DNA from: a virus
Strand: one strand, 5' to 3'
Length of the DNA: 32,234 nucleotides
IMG/VR virus record: IMGVR_UViG_3300025913_000349
Span: 1 to 32,234 of that record
Shown piece after piece: positions 24,775-32,234 of the stretch. How positions within the stretch are numbered: the first letter of the stretch is position 1; every line of letters starts with the position of its first letter. The position numbers and the translations under genes are program-made. The notes beneath the pieces are model-generated. The model did not search any database. It worked only from the letters and a program-made list of their open reading frames with translations, and was not told where the DNA came from.

Positions 24775-25487
24775 ATTGTCCTCGGGTGGACGCCGTACAG
24801 TTCGGCGAATAACTGCTCGTGTGCCACGACATCCGCCGGGTGTTCCGGGTCATCGCGAAACGTGCTCGGTAGGCTTCGGTGGTCCACGTAGCAGCCGTCG
24901 TAAATTCCCAGCTTCAAACCTGCCTTACGCGCCAGATAACACATCGCGTCATCGTCGCAACCGTAGCCGCGAGTGCCTGGGCCGCCGGCGTTCAAGCCGA
25001 ACCGCTCGTCGAGCATACCGATGCGGTCAATCGTGGAGCGCGGGATGAACGCGCAGACGAACGCCACCATCACGTCCTCGTAGCGCAGCCCGTCGCCTGG
25101 ATGCCTCCGCTGATTCATTGACGCCCCATTGGTCGAGGCACTGATGATTCCGCATTCGGGATGTACCAGCCCCTGGTGCTGCAATTTAGACAGGCCACCG
25201 GGAGTCTCCAGCAGCGCGTCGTCGTTCAGTAGGATCACGTCATCCGTTCCGGCCGCCCGAATCCCGATGTTCATATTTCTGGCGAAAATGAAAGGCTTCA
25301 CTCCTGCGACTACCTGCACCGGGTCCATCGCGCAAAACCAGCAGTCCGAGAAATTGGAAAGCCGTCCGAGATCCAGGCCGTCGTCTACCACGATGATCTT
25401 CAGCGTGGGCTCGTGCGCCCGCACTGCCGATACGCAGGCCAGCAGATTGTCGGTGTTCCGGCTGGGAATGATAACGGATAGGTTCAT
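24771..25487 (-). CDS. Glycosyltransferase family 2
   Basis: 238 residues. MNLSVIIPSRNTDNLLACVSAV...LKIIVVDDGLD is the classic family-2 opening; FARNMNIGIRAAGTDDVILLNDDALL carries the donor/metal motif (N88-D89-D90), and the acceptor-side motif GYGCDDDAMCYLARKAGLKLGIYDGCYVDHRS includes three Asp at 178-180 and His203. The length is near that of a minimal GT2 domain, with no membrane segment, so it is cytosolic. It overlaps its neighbours by 4 nt on each side. It forms an operon unit with two other glycosyltransferases and a methyltransferase. Confidence 0.92.
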   Translation of the reverse strand: MNLSVIIPSRNTDNLLACVSAVRAHEPTLKIIVVDDGLDLGRLSNFSDCWFCAMDPVQVVAGVKPFIFARNMNIGIRAAGTDDVILLNDDALLETPGGLSKLQHQGLVHPECGIISASTNGASMNQRRHPGDGLRYEDVMVAFVCAFIPRSTIDRIGMLDERFGLNAGGPGTRGYGCDDDAMCYLARKAGLKLGIYDGCYVDHRSLPSTFRDDPEHPADVVAHEQLFAELYGVHPRTI

Positions 25488-25684
25488 CGCTTGCTGAGAA
25501 GCGGCTGGAGCCGCGCGGCAACCAAGCCGTACCGCAAAAGACCCGGGCAGTGGACTTTATGCTTTATGTAGGGTGGGGATACCGGAAGCGTTGGGGCACC
25601 ACACTCTGAGCATTTCCCCCTTTTCGTTTCAGGGAGGGATACAACCAGAATTTCCCGGATTAGACTCTTGCGGATAAATGGCAT
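25484..25684 (-). CDS. Small putative zinc-binding protein in the glycosyltransferase cassette
   Basis: 66 residues, shorter than the open frame around it. I chose the ATG at 25684 because it overlaps the stop of the upstream glycosyltransferase by one base (TAATG), whereas the longer upstream part only shadows that gene. It contains Cys25, Cys28, His42, His45 and Cys46 (CSEC, then HKVHC), a spacing compatible with a small zinc knuckle, between basic helices. Its stop overlaps the next ATG by 4 nt. It may be a binding adaptor for the enzymes or a nucleic-acid binder; I do not recognise a family. Confidence 0.65.
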   Translation of the reverse strand: MPFIRKSLIREILVVSLPETKRGKCSECGAPTLPVSPPYIKHKVHCPGLLRYGLVAARLQPLLSKR

Positions 25685-26292
25685 TATGTGTTTCCCTTGA
25701 TCTCCCACCAATTTACCGCTCCAAGTTGGCGCGGGCTCGTATTCCCGTCGTGAATCGTCGCTTCCATCATCTTGCCCGCGTCCACCGTGGCAATCTGCTG
25801 AGCGTTGGCCGCCACTTCGCAGAACGTACCGTCCTCTCCCACCTGTAGACCAAGGAACGGATGATCCTGCCACCAATCGCGCCGATAGCACAGCGAGGTC
25901 CCCAGCGCGTAATTGGGTGTGCCCGTGTACTGCCACTGCTTCTTGCCGTCCGTGAACCGCATCGAATGGTATCCGGTGACGGATAGGCCGCTTGCGAGTA
26001 GGCGATTCATTTGGTCGGCCAATCTCTGGGGGGCGCTATAATCGTCGTCGTCCCAATTCGCTACGACGTCACCAGTTGCGCGCGCTGCCCCGTAATTCCG
26101 CTTCTCCCCGATCTCCATTCGTCCCGCCAGTTCTACCAGCGAGATTCGCGGATTATCGGGCACTAAGTCTCGGACGCCCTCTCCGTCGGCCAGGATCAAC
26201 AGGTCGCGGTGCGGATACGTCTGCTTCTGGAAGCACTCGATCGCCCTCGGGAGCCACTGCCGCCGATTCCTGGTGAGGCATATGGCGGTCAC
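25684..26292 (-). CDS. Glycosyltransferase family 2 (GT-A)
   Basis: 202 residues, starting at GTG 26292. TAICLTRNRRQWLPRAIECFQKQTYPHRDLLILADG is the standard GT2 start; NWDDDDYSAPQRLADQM holds the metal-binding aspartates (D81-D84), and LQVGEDGTFCEVAA supplies the acceptor-side acidic pair. The N-terminus fits the family without need for the longer upstream frame. It overlaps the gene at 26153-26491 by 140 nt in another frame, which is unusual. It is 1-nt coupled to the zinc-binding gene. Acceptor unknown. Confidence 0.9.
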   Translation of the reverse strand: MTAICLTRNRRQWLPRAIECFQKQTYPHRDLLILADGEGVRDLVPDNPRISLVELAGRMEIGEKRNYGAARATGDVVANWDDDDYSAPQRLADQMNRLLASGLSVTGYHSMRFTDGKKQWQYTGTPNYALGTSLCYRRDWWQDHPFLGLQVGEDGTFCEVAANAQQIATVDAGKMMEATIHDGNTSPRQLGAVNWWEIKGNT

Positions 26293-26491
26293 AAAACAAC
26301 GGCCGCGGACCCACTCCGGGGGCTTCGGGCACGATGACCTTTGTCTCGTACATGATCTTGGGCGGGCCAGCGGAACGGGCTAGGCCACGGGCCATAAGCT
26401 GGGCCCCGATGTGGTCCTCGCAATCGAAATATTCTCCGGCAACGACCGTTCCGTAATCTCCGGATAGTTGCCGATTTGCGATGAGTTTCAT
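26153..26491 (-). CDS. Small phage protein after the capsid gene, unknown
   Basis: 112 residues. The first ~66 residues (MKLIANRQLSGDYGTVVAGEYFDCEDHIGAQLMARGLARS...) resemble small proteins often found behind phage capsid genes. The last ~46 residues (ending GRRRGRPRLSAR) lie on the glycosyltransferase gene in a different frame and look less natural, so the true end is uncertain. The ATG lies 3 nt beyond the terminator T-run with no Shine-Dalgarno, so initiation must rely on readthrough and an unusual leader. Alternative: the protein is joined to the next frame by slippage. Confidence 0.55.
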   Translation of the reverse strand: MKLIANRQLSGDYGTVVAGEYFDCEDHIGAQLMARGLARSAGPPKIMYETKVIVPEAPGVGPRPLFCDRHMPHQESAAVAPEGDRVLPEADVSAPRPVDPGRRRGRPRLSAR

Positions 26492-26494
26492 ATT

Positions 26495-26532
26495 AAAAAA
26501 AGGGCCGGGGGCCGAGCGCTGAGGCCCCCGGC
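26495..26532 (-). terminator. Strong intrinsic terminator behind major capsid gene
   Basis: On the minus strand a perfect 10-bp stem (GCCGGGGGCC with GGCCCCCGGC, arms at 26523-26532 and 26504-26513) encloses a 9-nt loop and is followed by CC and seven T residues. It starts 19 nt after the capsid stop. It would cut most transcripts after the capsid gene and lower expression of everything downstream unless antitermination acts. Confidence 0.92.
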
Positions 26533-26550
26533 ATGGGAGTTTCCGATGCC

Positions 26551-27804
26551 CTAGTTCTGGGTCGCCGGGGAAGTGGAGAAGGTTCCGGTGATGAACGAGG
26601 TGGCCTTGGTTACGGCGAGGCCGATCCGCTCTTCACAGAGCACGGTCGCCATATTAGTCGTGAAGTTGCTGGCGTCCTCGTAGCTGATTTCGATGGAGGT
26701 CGCCTGGCGGTCGATGAGCGCGGCACCATTGTTGAAGCTGCCGACGAGGAACGTGCCGGCCGAGATCGAATCGGACTCGACTACGGGCAGGTTCCAGACC
26801 ATCGGAAAGGTGACGAGGTTGTAATTCCCCTTCGGGTCGCCGATGATGTAGCTGCCGTACAGGTTCTTCGTCAGTTCCAATTTCGCCATATCGGTCGGGT
26901 TTAGAACGAAGGCGTTGGGGGTGTAAGTGGCCAAGCCCGCCAACCGCGCCTGGAGTTTAGCCATGCGCAATTGGTCGAGTCGCTGCCATCCGTTGGCCGC
27001 CACGTTGTAGGCGGTATTGTAGGCCGTCGCTTGGGTGAGAATTCCGTTCAGGTTGACGCCGGTTCCGTCGCCGCTGAGGATCTGGGATTCCTCTTTCACT
27101 TTGAGGCCGTACGTCATCCGGTGATCGATCGTTCCCGTCAGGAAAGGCACGTCGTTGAGCGCCTGTTTGGAGATCCGGATGAAATGCGCGATCGTGCGGA
27201 TGGATCCGGAGGCCGACTGCCAGTTGTAGTACGACTGGCTCTTAGCGCCGGCTTCAACCTGCGGGCTGGGGCTGTCCGTGCGGGTCGCCTCGTAAACGTA
27301 ATCGAAGGCGTTCCCGGTCGTTTGGGTGATAACCGTCATTACGTCGCGGATGCGGAGAGCCTGCTCGGGCAATCCGACGATGCCGGGGAGGCGCTGCGGG
27401 ACCATGACGCCCGTGGTCGCTCCGCCGATTGCGCCGGTCGTGATGTCCGTCTTCACTTCCATGCTGCCGAATGGGCTAGCGGGAAGGAAAACGTTGATCG
27501 GCTGTCGGGCAGTATCGAATCCGCCGTTGTTCTTGACCGCGAGGTACTTCTCGGACTCGCAGAACATTTGGCCGAGGGACTTATGTTCGACGGTGCCGCT
27601 GGTGCTGATGTGGCGGTTTTGCAGTTTGCTGTCCACCGCGTCAAGCTGCGTATGCAGCGTCTTGATCTCTTCCAGCGCGGCGGCCAATGCTGATTTGGTT
27701 TCGCTTTGGGCGGTTCCGATGTTCTTGATTTCTTCCTGCTGCTTGGCGGCGTAGGCCGTAACATCGGTGCTCAGTTCGGTAAGCTTTTGCTCAATTAGTT
27801 CCAT
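26551..27804 (-). CDS. Major capsid protein, HK97 fold
   Basis: 417 residues. About 1-63 is charged coiled coil (LIEQKLTELSTDV...AALEEIKTLHTQLDAVDSKL), the delta/scaffold domain removed by the protease in HK97-type heads. The mature part shows family features: VMVPQRLPGIVGLPEQALRIRDVMTVI, SASGSIRTIAHFIRISKQALNDVPFL, GDGTGVNLNGIL, LNPTDMAKLELTKN, then SISAGTFLVGSFNNGAALIDRQ. AAGGA lies 9 nt before the ATG. It overlaps the protease gene by 10 nt. It builds the icosahedral shell, and the terminator immediately behind it fits its need for high output. Confidence 0.96.
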   Translation of the reverse strand: MELIEQKLTELSTDVTAYAAKQQEEIKNIGTAQSETKSALAAALEEIKTLHTQLDAVDSKLQNRHISTSGTVEHKSLGQMFCESEKYLAVKNNGGFDTARQPINVFLPASPFGSMEVKTDITTGAIGGATTGVMVPQRLPGIVGLPEQALRIRDVMTVITQTTGNAFDYVYEATRTDSPSPQVEAGAKSQSYYNWQSASGSIRTIAHFIRISKQALNDVPFLTGTIDHRMTYGLKVKEESQILSGDGTGVNLNGILTQATAYNTAYNVAANGWQRLDQLRMAKLQARLAGLATYTPNAFVLNPTDMAKLELTKNLYGSYIIGDPKGNYNLVTFPMVWNLPVVESDSISAGTFLVGSFNNGAALIDRQATSIEISYEDASNFTTNMATVLCEERIGLAVTKATSFITGTFSTSPATQN

Positions 27805-28733
27805 ACAAGTTGTCCTTTTAATGCGTCGATTTTGCTGCTGAGCGCCGAGTGATCGATGACCGGCTCGGACTTGGTTTCCACGGCCTCCGCAGACGAGGTG
27901 GACATACCGGCGTCATCTGCGACAAGTGCGGAAAGAGCTTCGTGGCCGCTTTTGATTTGCTCGCAAGCGGCTTTAATGGTTGCCTTGTTGGCGGCGCTGA
28001 TCATCGCGCCCGCCTTGACTTCAAAGCGTTTCTTGGCCCACATCTCCATCTCTCCGTACATCTCGGAGAGCATGTCGAGATATTGAGGCAAGAACGCCAT
28101 GTAGGCATCCGAGAATTGCTGAATAATCGTTTCGGCGGCTGAGATTTTCCCGTCGCGCGTGAGGTCGCACCACGTACACTCCTGGAGAGCGCTGGCGAGT
28201 GCCATACGCATCTGACAGCCTGCGTCCTGGAGTTGGATCTCCATCAGTTCATCGTTGAAGTCACTGGTGCCCATCGCATCCCCGGCCGCCTTCACGCTAA
28301 AAATGAGCGCCGATTCCGCGGCTGGGAAAGTAACGATGCTGCCCTCGTATAGTCGAATCTCTTTAAGGTGGCGCACGCCATCCGATACGGCATCACGCAC
28401 TGATTCGAACCCGATGGATAGCCCTTTGACGATGCGCGCCTTGATCAGCAGATACGCCTTCTGCGCGTCCGCGAGTTGCATAAGCAACTGCCCGCTGCAC
28501 CACAGACCATCCGGTCTGTCCTCAAGCGTGAGTTCTCCAATCGGCACGTCGGTCTTGTGCTGCCAGAGCATCGGAACCTTATTGCCATGGTCCTTGAGAG
28601 TTTTAGTATAGGCTCCGGGATCAACTACGTCGCCAGTTCGATCAATGGATCCATACGGAGAGAGCAGGCCCTCAAACGAGCCGGCCTCGGAGATTTCCTT
28701 TACCTCCATCCTCATGCGTGATTTCGTTTTCAT
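27795..28733 (-). CDS. Prohead protease (peptidase U35) with C-terminal scaffold-like extension
   Basis: 312 residues. The protease core (about 1-150) has FEGLLSPYGSIDRTGDVVDPGAY, His59 in LWQHKTDVPIG and Ser106 in KGLSIGFE, the expected catalytic pair, and LYEGSIVTFPAAESA. Residues ~165-312 add helices (MAFLPQYLDMLSEMYGEMEMW, AMISAANKATIKAACEQIKSGHEAL), which look like a fused scaffolding domain. The start has GGAGGGG 5 nt upstream. It cleaves the capsid delta domain during maturation. No separate scaffold gene exists here, which fits the fusion idea. Confidence 0.93.
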   Translation of the reverse strand: MKTKSRMRMEVKEISEAGSFEGLLSPYGSIDRTGDVVDPGAYTKTLKDHGNKVPMLWQHKTDVPIGELTLEDRPDGLWCSGQLLMQLADAQKAYLLIKARIVKGLSIGFESVRDAVSDGVRHLKEIRLYEGSIVTFPAAESALIFSVKAAGDAMGTSDFNDELMEIQLQDAGCQMRMALASALQECTWCDLTRDGKISAAETIIQQFSDAYMAFLPQYLDMLSEMYGEMEMWAKKRFEVKAGAMISAANKATIKAACEQIKSGHEALSALVADDAGMSTSSAEAVETKSEPVIDHSALSSKIDALKGQLVWN

Positions 28734-30113
28734 CTATTCCCCTCCTGCTGGTGCCGCAATCGCCGCCGGTTTCTTCGCCGCAGCCATGCGATCTAAAATG
28801 CCCTGTTCGGCTACCATCGGCGTGCCAGTTCCCGGTACAGTAGCCATGTTCATTTGCACGTGATACGCCCGTCCTGCACCGTTCGGTAGCGGGTTGTCGT
28901 CTTCCAGGTCCCGTACCTCGTCGATGCTCTTGTATCCGTTCTGCAAGGCGGTTGCATACCCGGCCATGCGGGATGCGAAGTCGCCGCGCATCAGGCCATT
29001 TGCGTTGTGCCGGAAGAAATATCCCTGCGTCTTTTCCTCGGGGGTCAGCACGCAGCGCCAAAGCTCCTGCTCCCACCGCGTCATCCACGCCGTGAGCGTC
29101 ATCTTGATAAATTGCAGGGCCAAGTGCTCGATGTTGCTGAAGGTGGCGCGCGAAAGATCCCCAACCATGTGCGGCGAGATCAAAAACCACCGGCAGATTT
29201 CGGGGATCTCAAAGGCTCGCGTCTCGATGAACTGGCTATCCTGCGGCGACATGCCCATGTTTTTGTAGGTCATTCCTGGCTCAAGGATCAGGCCCTTATG
29301 CCAGTTGTTCTGATCGGACATCCACGTCACAAAATCAGCGCTGAACTTGTCCTGATCCTGGGTGCTCTTAAACTTCTGCGCCATCTCAAGGAGCCACGGC
29401 GTACGGCCGCCGGCTGCATAGAACTTGGCGGCATACTTCTCGGCGCTCTGGGCGGTCCCGATCGAATGGCGGGCGATGTTGATCACCGAGTACCCGATCG
29501 TGCCATTGTTCCCGAGCCCGCGGATGTGCAGAATGTCGTGAGGCTTTCCCTTGATTACCGTGTATGTCTTTCCGGGGTCGCCAGAGCTTTCCTTGACGAT
29601 GTACACCAGCCGCTTCTGGCTGTCCCGGTCCACTTTTACCTGTGACGGCAGCAGCGGATAAAGCTCGTTCGCGATCCCCGTCCCGCTTCGCCGCATGATC
29701 TGCGAATAACTGTTCCCGCCCATCACCACATGCGCCGTCGCAGTCTCGCGGTAGCCCATTGAGGTCATCTCCTCGTTGGGCGCATTGTGCAGAGCCGAAT
29801 ACATCGGGTGGTGCGTGGCAAATATCTTTCCGGCGCTAGTCGCCTGCATCATGTTGAGCGGCATAAACGCCATTGACTCGGAAATGATCCGCTCGCACGC
29901 CCAAACTACGGAGTGATTCTGCGCGGTATCAATCGATACCGGCTGTCCGCTCCAGGACGGGCCACCTTCGGTATGAAGCTGGTAGAGATTGTTGAACCCG
30001 TTGCGCGCGTACCAGTCGGCACCAGATCCGCCTGCCTTGATATCGAGAGTGATGGGCTTCGAACCGAAGCCTTCGGCAAAGTCTTTAATCGCGGAGCGAA
30101 TGGCAGGAAACAT
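28734..30113 (-). CDS. Portal protein, HK97 family
   Basis: 459 residues. Family features: VSIDTAQNHSVVWACERIISESMAFMPL, HPMYSALHNAPNEEMTSMGYRETATAHVVMGGNSYSQI, LLPSQVKVDR, ILHIRGLGNNGTIGYSVINIARHSIGTAQSAEKYAAKFYAAGG, FEIPEICRWFLISPHMVGDLSRATFSNIEHLALQF. These are the clip, wing and stem segments of HK97 portals. The ATG directly follows the terminase stop (TAAATG). It forms the dodecameric DNA entry ring and docks terminase and connector. Confidence 0.96.
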   Translation of the reverse strand: MFPAIRSAIKDFAEGFGSKPITLDIKAGGSGADWYARNGFNNLYQLHTEGGPSWSGQPVSIDTAQNHSVVWACERIISESMAFMPLNMMQATSAGKIFATHHPMYSALHNAPNEEMTSMGYRETATAHVVMGGNSYSQIMRRSGTGIANELYPLLPSQVKVDRDSQKRLVYIVKESSGDPGKTYTVIKGKPHDILHIRGLGNNGTIGYSVINIARHSIGTAQSAEKYAAKFYAAGGRTPWLLEMAQKFKSTQDQDKFSADFVTWMSDQNNWHKGLILEPGMTYKNMGMSPQDSQFIETRAFEIPEICRWFLISPHMVGDLSRATFSNIEHLALQFIKMTLTAWMTRWEQELWRCVLTPEEKTQGYFFRHNANGLMRGDFASRMAGYATALQNGYKSIDEVRDLEDDNPLPNGAGRAYHVQMNMATVPGTGTPMVAEQGILDRMAAAKKPAAIAAPAGGE

Positions 30114-31805
30114 TTATCCGAGCATCCTTAGCCCCGAGTAGGAGAGCGAGTTGTCTTCCGATGCGATGGCCCGCGCGTGCGCCATGATGAGGGCGATGGC
30201 TGGATCGATCTTGTTTTCGGGACGCTCCTTGCGCGGGTACACGTTTTCGTTTACGTCGAAGTGCCCAACAACGTTTGAGAGCGCCCAAGCCAGAACCGGA
30301 TCTCCGTCATGATGGATGTGGCCCGCTTTAATCGCGGCCATCAGTCCAGCCGTCGCGGGACTCATCATCGCGGGCCGCTGGAAGAATTCGAAATAGCGAT
30401 CGTTGCCGGCGCCGCGGTTGCTGATGGCGTTGAACAGCACCGCCTTAGCGTAGGGATCGAACGGAAGCTCGCGGACATCGTAGTTCTTTCGCGCGATCTC
30501 CAGATCGTCCACAATCTCTTCGATGTCGGTGATGTTGCCGTCGGTCGCCGTCACGCGCCCGCTGCGCACCCAGCCCGAGTACTGCGAATTGCGCGACTCC
30601 TGAACCACTTCCTCGGGCAGGTAGTATTTCCCGAATACGGCATAGTCGCCTTCGCCGCGCTGGAAAAGCATAATCACCGCCGAAATGTCGTCCACGAATG
30701 CAAGGTCGATTCCGATGTAGCAGGGGAATCCGGCGCAGTCTTCGATCTTCAGGCCCGGCTCTTTCGCCCGGTCCCATGCCAGCATGTCGAACAGGCCGCT
30801 ATCAGCCGACACCCACACGTTGAGATGCTTGGTCAGGAAGTTGGAGAGTGGCGCCGGTAATTGACTGGCCTTTTTTGCCTTGCGTTCCAAGTCGTCCGGT
30901 GAAACAGAAACATCAAAGTTCGGGTTGGCCTTGCGCCAGGTCTCCGGATCGTCCCACGGGTCGTTCTCGTCGATCGTATAAATGATCCCGAAAAATGCCT
31001 CATCGTCCGTTACGTGCTCCAGGATCTTGCAGACATAGCCGCGGTGCTCAAAGCAGATTCCCGCCTTATCGCTGCCGGCTGTCGTAATCTCCCACTGGAG
31101 TGGTTGCCGCCGGCTACCCGTTGCCGTCTCGATCACGTCCACTACCTTGCGGGTTGGGTGGGCGTGTACCTCATCCACCAGACCGCACGAGATATTCAGC
31201 CCGTCGAGCGTGGATGCATCGGCGGATAGCGCCTCGAATTTGGATGCGGTGGCAATCACGTTGATGTTGTGCGCGCCGACCTGGACCCCGAACGCCTCCC
31301 GGAAGTCCGGCTCGCGCTTGGCCATCTCTTGCGCCGCCTGGAAAATGATGCGCGCCTGGTCTCGGGTGGTGGCGGCCGAGTAAACTTCCGCGCCGGCTTC
31401 CCCGTCCGCCGTCAGCATGTAGAGCCCGACGCCAGCGGATAGAGTGGACTTCGCATTCTTGCGGGGGACCTCGATATAAACGATCCGGAATCGACGCGCC
31501 CCGTCCGCTCGCAGCCAACCGAACACGACACAGAGGACGAAGCACTGCCAATCCTCGAGCCGGATCTTTTCGCCGCGGCTCGCCCATTCGCCCTTGGTAT
31601 GCGGGAGCAGTTCAATGAATGCGCAAACTTCATTAGCTTTGGCTGGAGCCCATCGGAACTGGCTGTCCTGCTCGTCCCATCGCGCCAGATCGTCTAACTG
31701 CCGCTGGCAGGCTAAACGCACCCACTTGCAGGCGGGGATAGCCCCAGAGGTAACGCTACGTGCGTAGGCTATCGCCCTTGCGACGTAGCTTTTAGGTTTT
31801 GCCAT
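30114..31805 (-). CDS. terL: Terminase large subunit
   Basis: 563 residues. Walker A-like VPRKNAKST is at 113-121 and the Walker B with catalytic acid at GLVDEVHAH (D211-E212). The nuclease half shows Asp367 in YIGIDLAFVDD, Asp450 in LPFDPY and Asp534 in NKIDPAIAL, as in HK97-type (Terminase_1) enzymes. It overlaps the small subunit by 37 nt. It is the ATP-driven packaging motor and cuts the concatemer. The start MAKPKSYVARAIAYARSVTSGAIPACKWVRLAC matches the family N-terminus. Confidence 0.96.
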   Translation of the reverse strand: MAKPKSYVARAIAYARSVTSGAIPACKWVRLACQRQLDDLARWDEQDSQFRWAPAKANEVCAFIELLPHTKGEWASRGEKIRLEDWQCFVLCVVFGWLRADGARRFRIVYIEVPRKNAKSTLSAGVGLYMLTADGEAGAEVYSAATTRDQARIIFQAAQEMAKREPDFREAFGVQVGAHNINVIATASKFEALSADASTLDGLNISCGLVDEVHAHPTRKVVDVIETATGSRRQPLQWEITTAGSDKAGICFEHRGYVCKILEHVTDDEAFFGIIYTIDENDPWDDPETWRKANPNFDVSVSPDDLERKAKKASQLPAPLSNFLTKHLNVWVSADSGLFDMLAWDRAKEPGLKIEDCAGFPCYIGIDLAFVDDISAVIMLFQRGEGDYAVFGKYYLPEEVVQESRNSQYSGWVRSGRVTATDGNITDIEEIVDDLEIARKNYDVRELPFDPYAKAVLFNAISNRGAGNDRYFEFFQRPAMMSPATAGLMAAIKAGHIHHDGDPVLAWALSNVVGHFDVNENVYPRKERPENKIDPAIALIMAHARAIASEDNSLSYSGLRMLG

Positions 31806-32188
31806 GCGGTCTTTTGCTTCGGATCTTCAGGAACTTTGACCTTCACGCGATCGGAGGGGTTCAGTCCCAGCTTCGCGCCCAGGTTGATCATCGCGGCGAT
31901 GTGCGCGACCGATACCGGCTCCGCCTTTTTCTCACCATCTACGAATCGCGCCCACAATTGACAGAAAGCCGCCAGCATTGCGCGATCGACCTTGCGAAGC
32001 GCCTTCACGTACTTTGAGTCGCTGGTCAGCCGGCCCCATTCCACGAGAGCCTCTGGCGCCATCCATTCCGGCGCTTCGGGGATCCCCGGCTCCGGGTCCA
32101 CTTCGCCGGCGCGCTTCGCCATGCGGGACTTTCGCCCAGTTCCTTCAATCAGGTGGAGTGCGGTCGGCTTTGGCGGTCTACCTGGCAT
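31769..32188 (-). CDS. terS: Terminase small subunit, P27 family
   Basis: 139 residues. The basic start (MPGRPPKPTALHLIEGTGRKSRMAKR), PEPGIPEAPEWMAPEALVEWGRL, the helical core (KVDRAMLAAFCQLWARFVDGE) and the closing INLGAKLGLNPSDRVKVKVP are the P27 terminase pattern. It recognises the packaging site and recruits the large subunit. It is the first gene of the operon within the window. The ATG at 32188 has no obvious Shine-Dalgarno in the short upstream sequence. Confidence 0.92.
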   Translation of the reverse strand: MPGRPPKPTALHLIEGTGRKSRMAKRAGEVDPEPGIPEAPEWMAPEALVEWGRLTSDSKYVKALRKVDRAMLAAFCQLWARFVDGEKKAEPVSVAHIAAMINLGAKLGLNPSDRVKVKVPEDPKQKTAWQNLKATSQGR

Positions 32189-32234
32189 TGCGAAAACTCA
32201 AAAAATTGATTTCGGACATATATTTTTCAAGCAG

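Noticed and set aside
25685-25936. N-terminal extension of the 66-residue Cys/His protein
   Set aside because: It is an out-of-frame shadow of the glycosyltransferase; the ATG at 25684 is stop-coupled.
26971-27693. 240-codon plus-strand open frame
   Set aside because: Antisense to the capsid gene; no ribosome site or recognisable domain.
1-32234. Diversity-generating retroelement, CRISPR array, tRNA or attachment site
   Set aside because: No reverse transcriptase, no spaced repeats, no tRNA-like cloverleaf and no att-like duplication seen by eye in the window.
32189-32234. 13-codon open frame and A/T-rich stretch before the small terminase
   Set aside because: Too short and cut by the window edge; no promoter or gene can be supported.

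Overview
The window is a single strand-coherent phage (or prophage) structural operon. Every gene I can support lies on the minus strand, so transcription runs right to left, from about 32.2 kb down to position 1. The order is textbook for a long-tailed siphovirus with an HK97-type head: small and large terminase, portal, prohead protease, major capsid, head-tail connectors, tail terminator, tail tube, paired tail-assembly chaperones, tape measure, tail hub, then a long series of fibre and spike genes. I see no sheath or contractile baseplate gene. No integrase, lysis, repressor or replication gene falls inside the window, so free phage and prophage cannot be told apart here.

Host: the sequence is GC-rich. 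The last gene block carries Sec signal peptides and domains resembling the He_PIG-like Ig and BACON-like modules common in secreted proteins of soil Acidobacteria (Solibacter/Bryobacter type). An acidobacterial or similar soil host is my inference; it rests on domain style, not on a database match.

Layout, in transcription order. (1) 32188-26551: DNA packaging and head genes, ending with the major capsid gene. (2) 26532-26495: a very strong intrinsic terminator directly behind the capsid gene. (3) 26491-23483: an unusual cassette of three GT-A-type glycosyltransferases, one SAM methyltransferase, a 66-residue putative zinc-binding protein and a small unknown protein. Most are joined by 1-4 nt stop/start overlaps, and the cassette sits inside the head module. 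(4) 23483-20044: connectors, terminator, tail tube, chaperones (with an apparent -1 frame fusion) and a gp10-like protein. (5) 20047-10842: tape measure, hub and a 1405-residue multi-domain fibre. (6) 10840-1: accessory fibre, binding and enzyme genes.

Two features are most worth following up. First, the last genes (8907 down to the window edge) include four with clear N-terminal Sec signal peptides, three of them starting MKTL, plus one large protein with an internal signal-like segment. These are fused to tailspike-like or glycan-active domains: a pectate-lyase-type beta-helix, an arabinofuranosidase-B-like lectin fold with a chitobiase-C-like domain, and a heparinase/alginate-lyase-like toroid with Ig and BACON-like domains. 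Signal peptides on virion-type tailspikes are unexpected, because phage tails assemble in the cytoplasm. Second, the glycosyltransferase/methyltransferase cassette lies behind an attenuator-like terminator between capsid and connector genes, which suggests a virion glycan-decoration system. Together the phage appears equipped both to write glycans and to bind and cut them.
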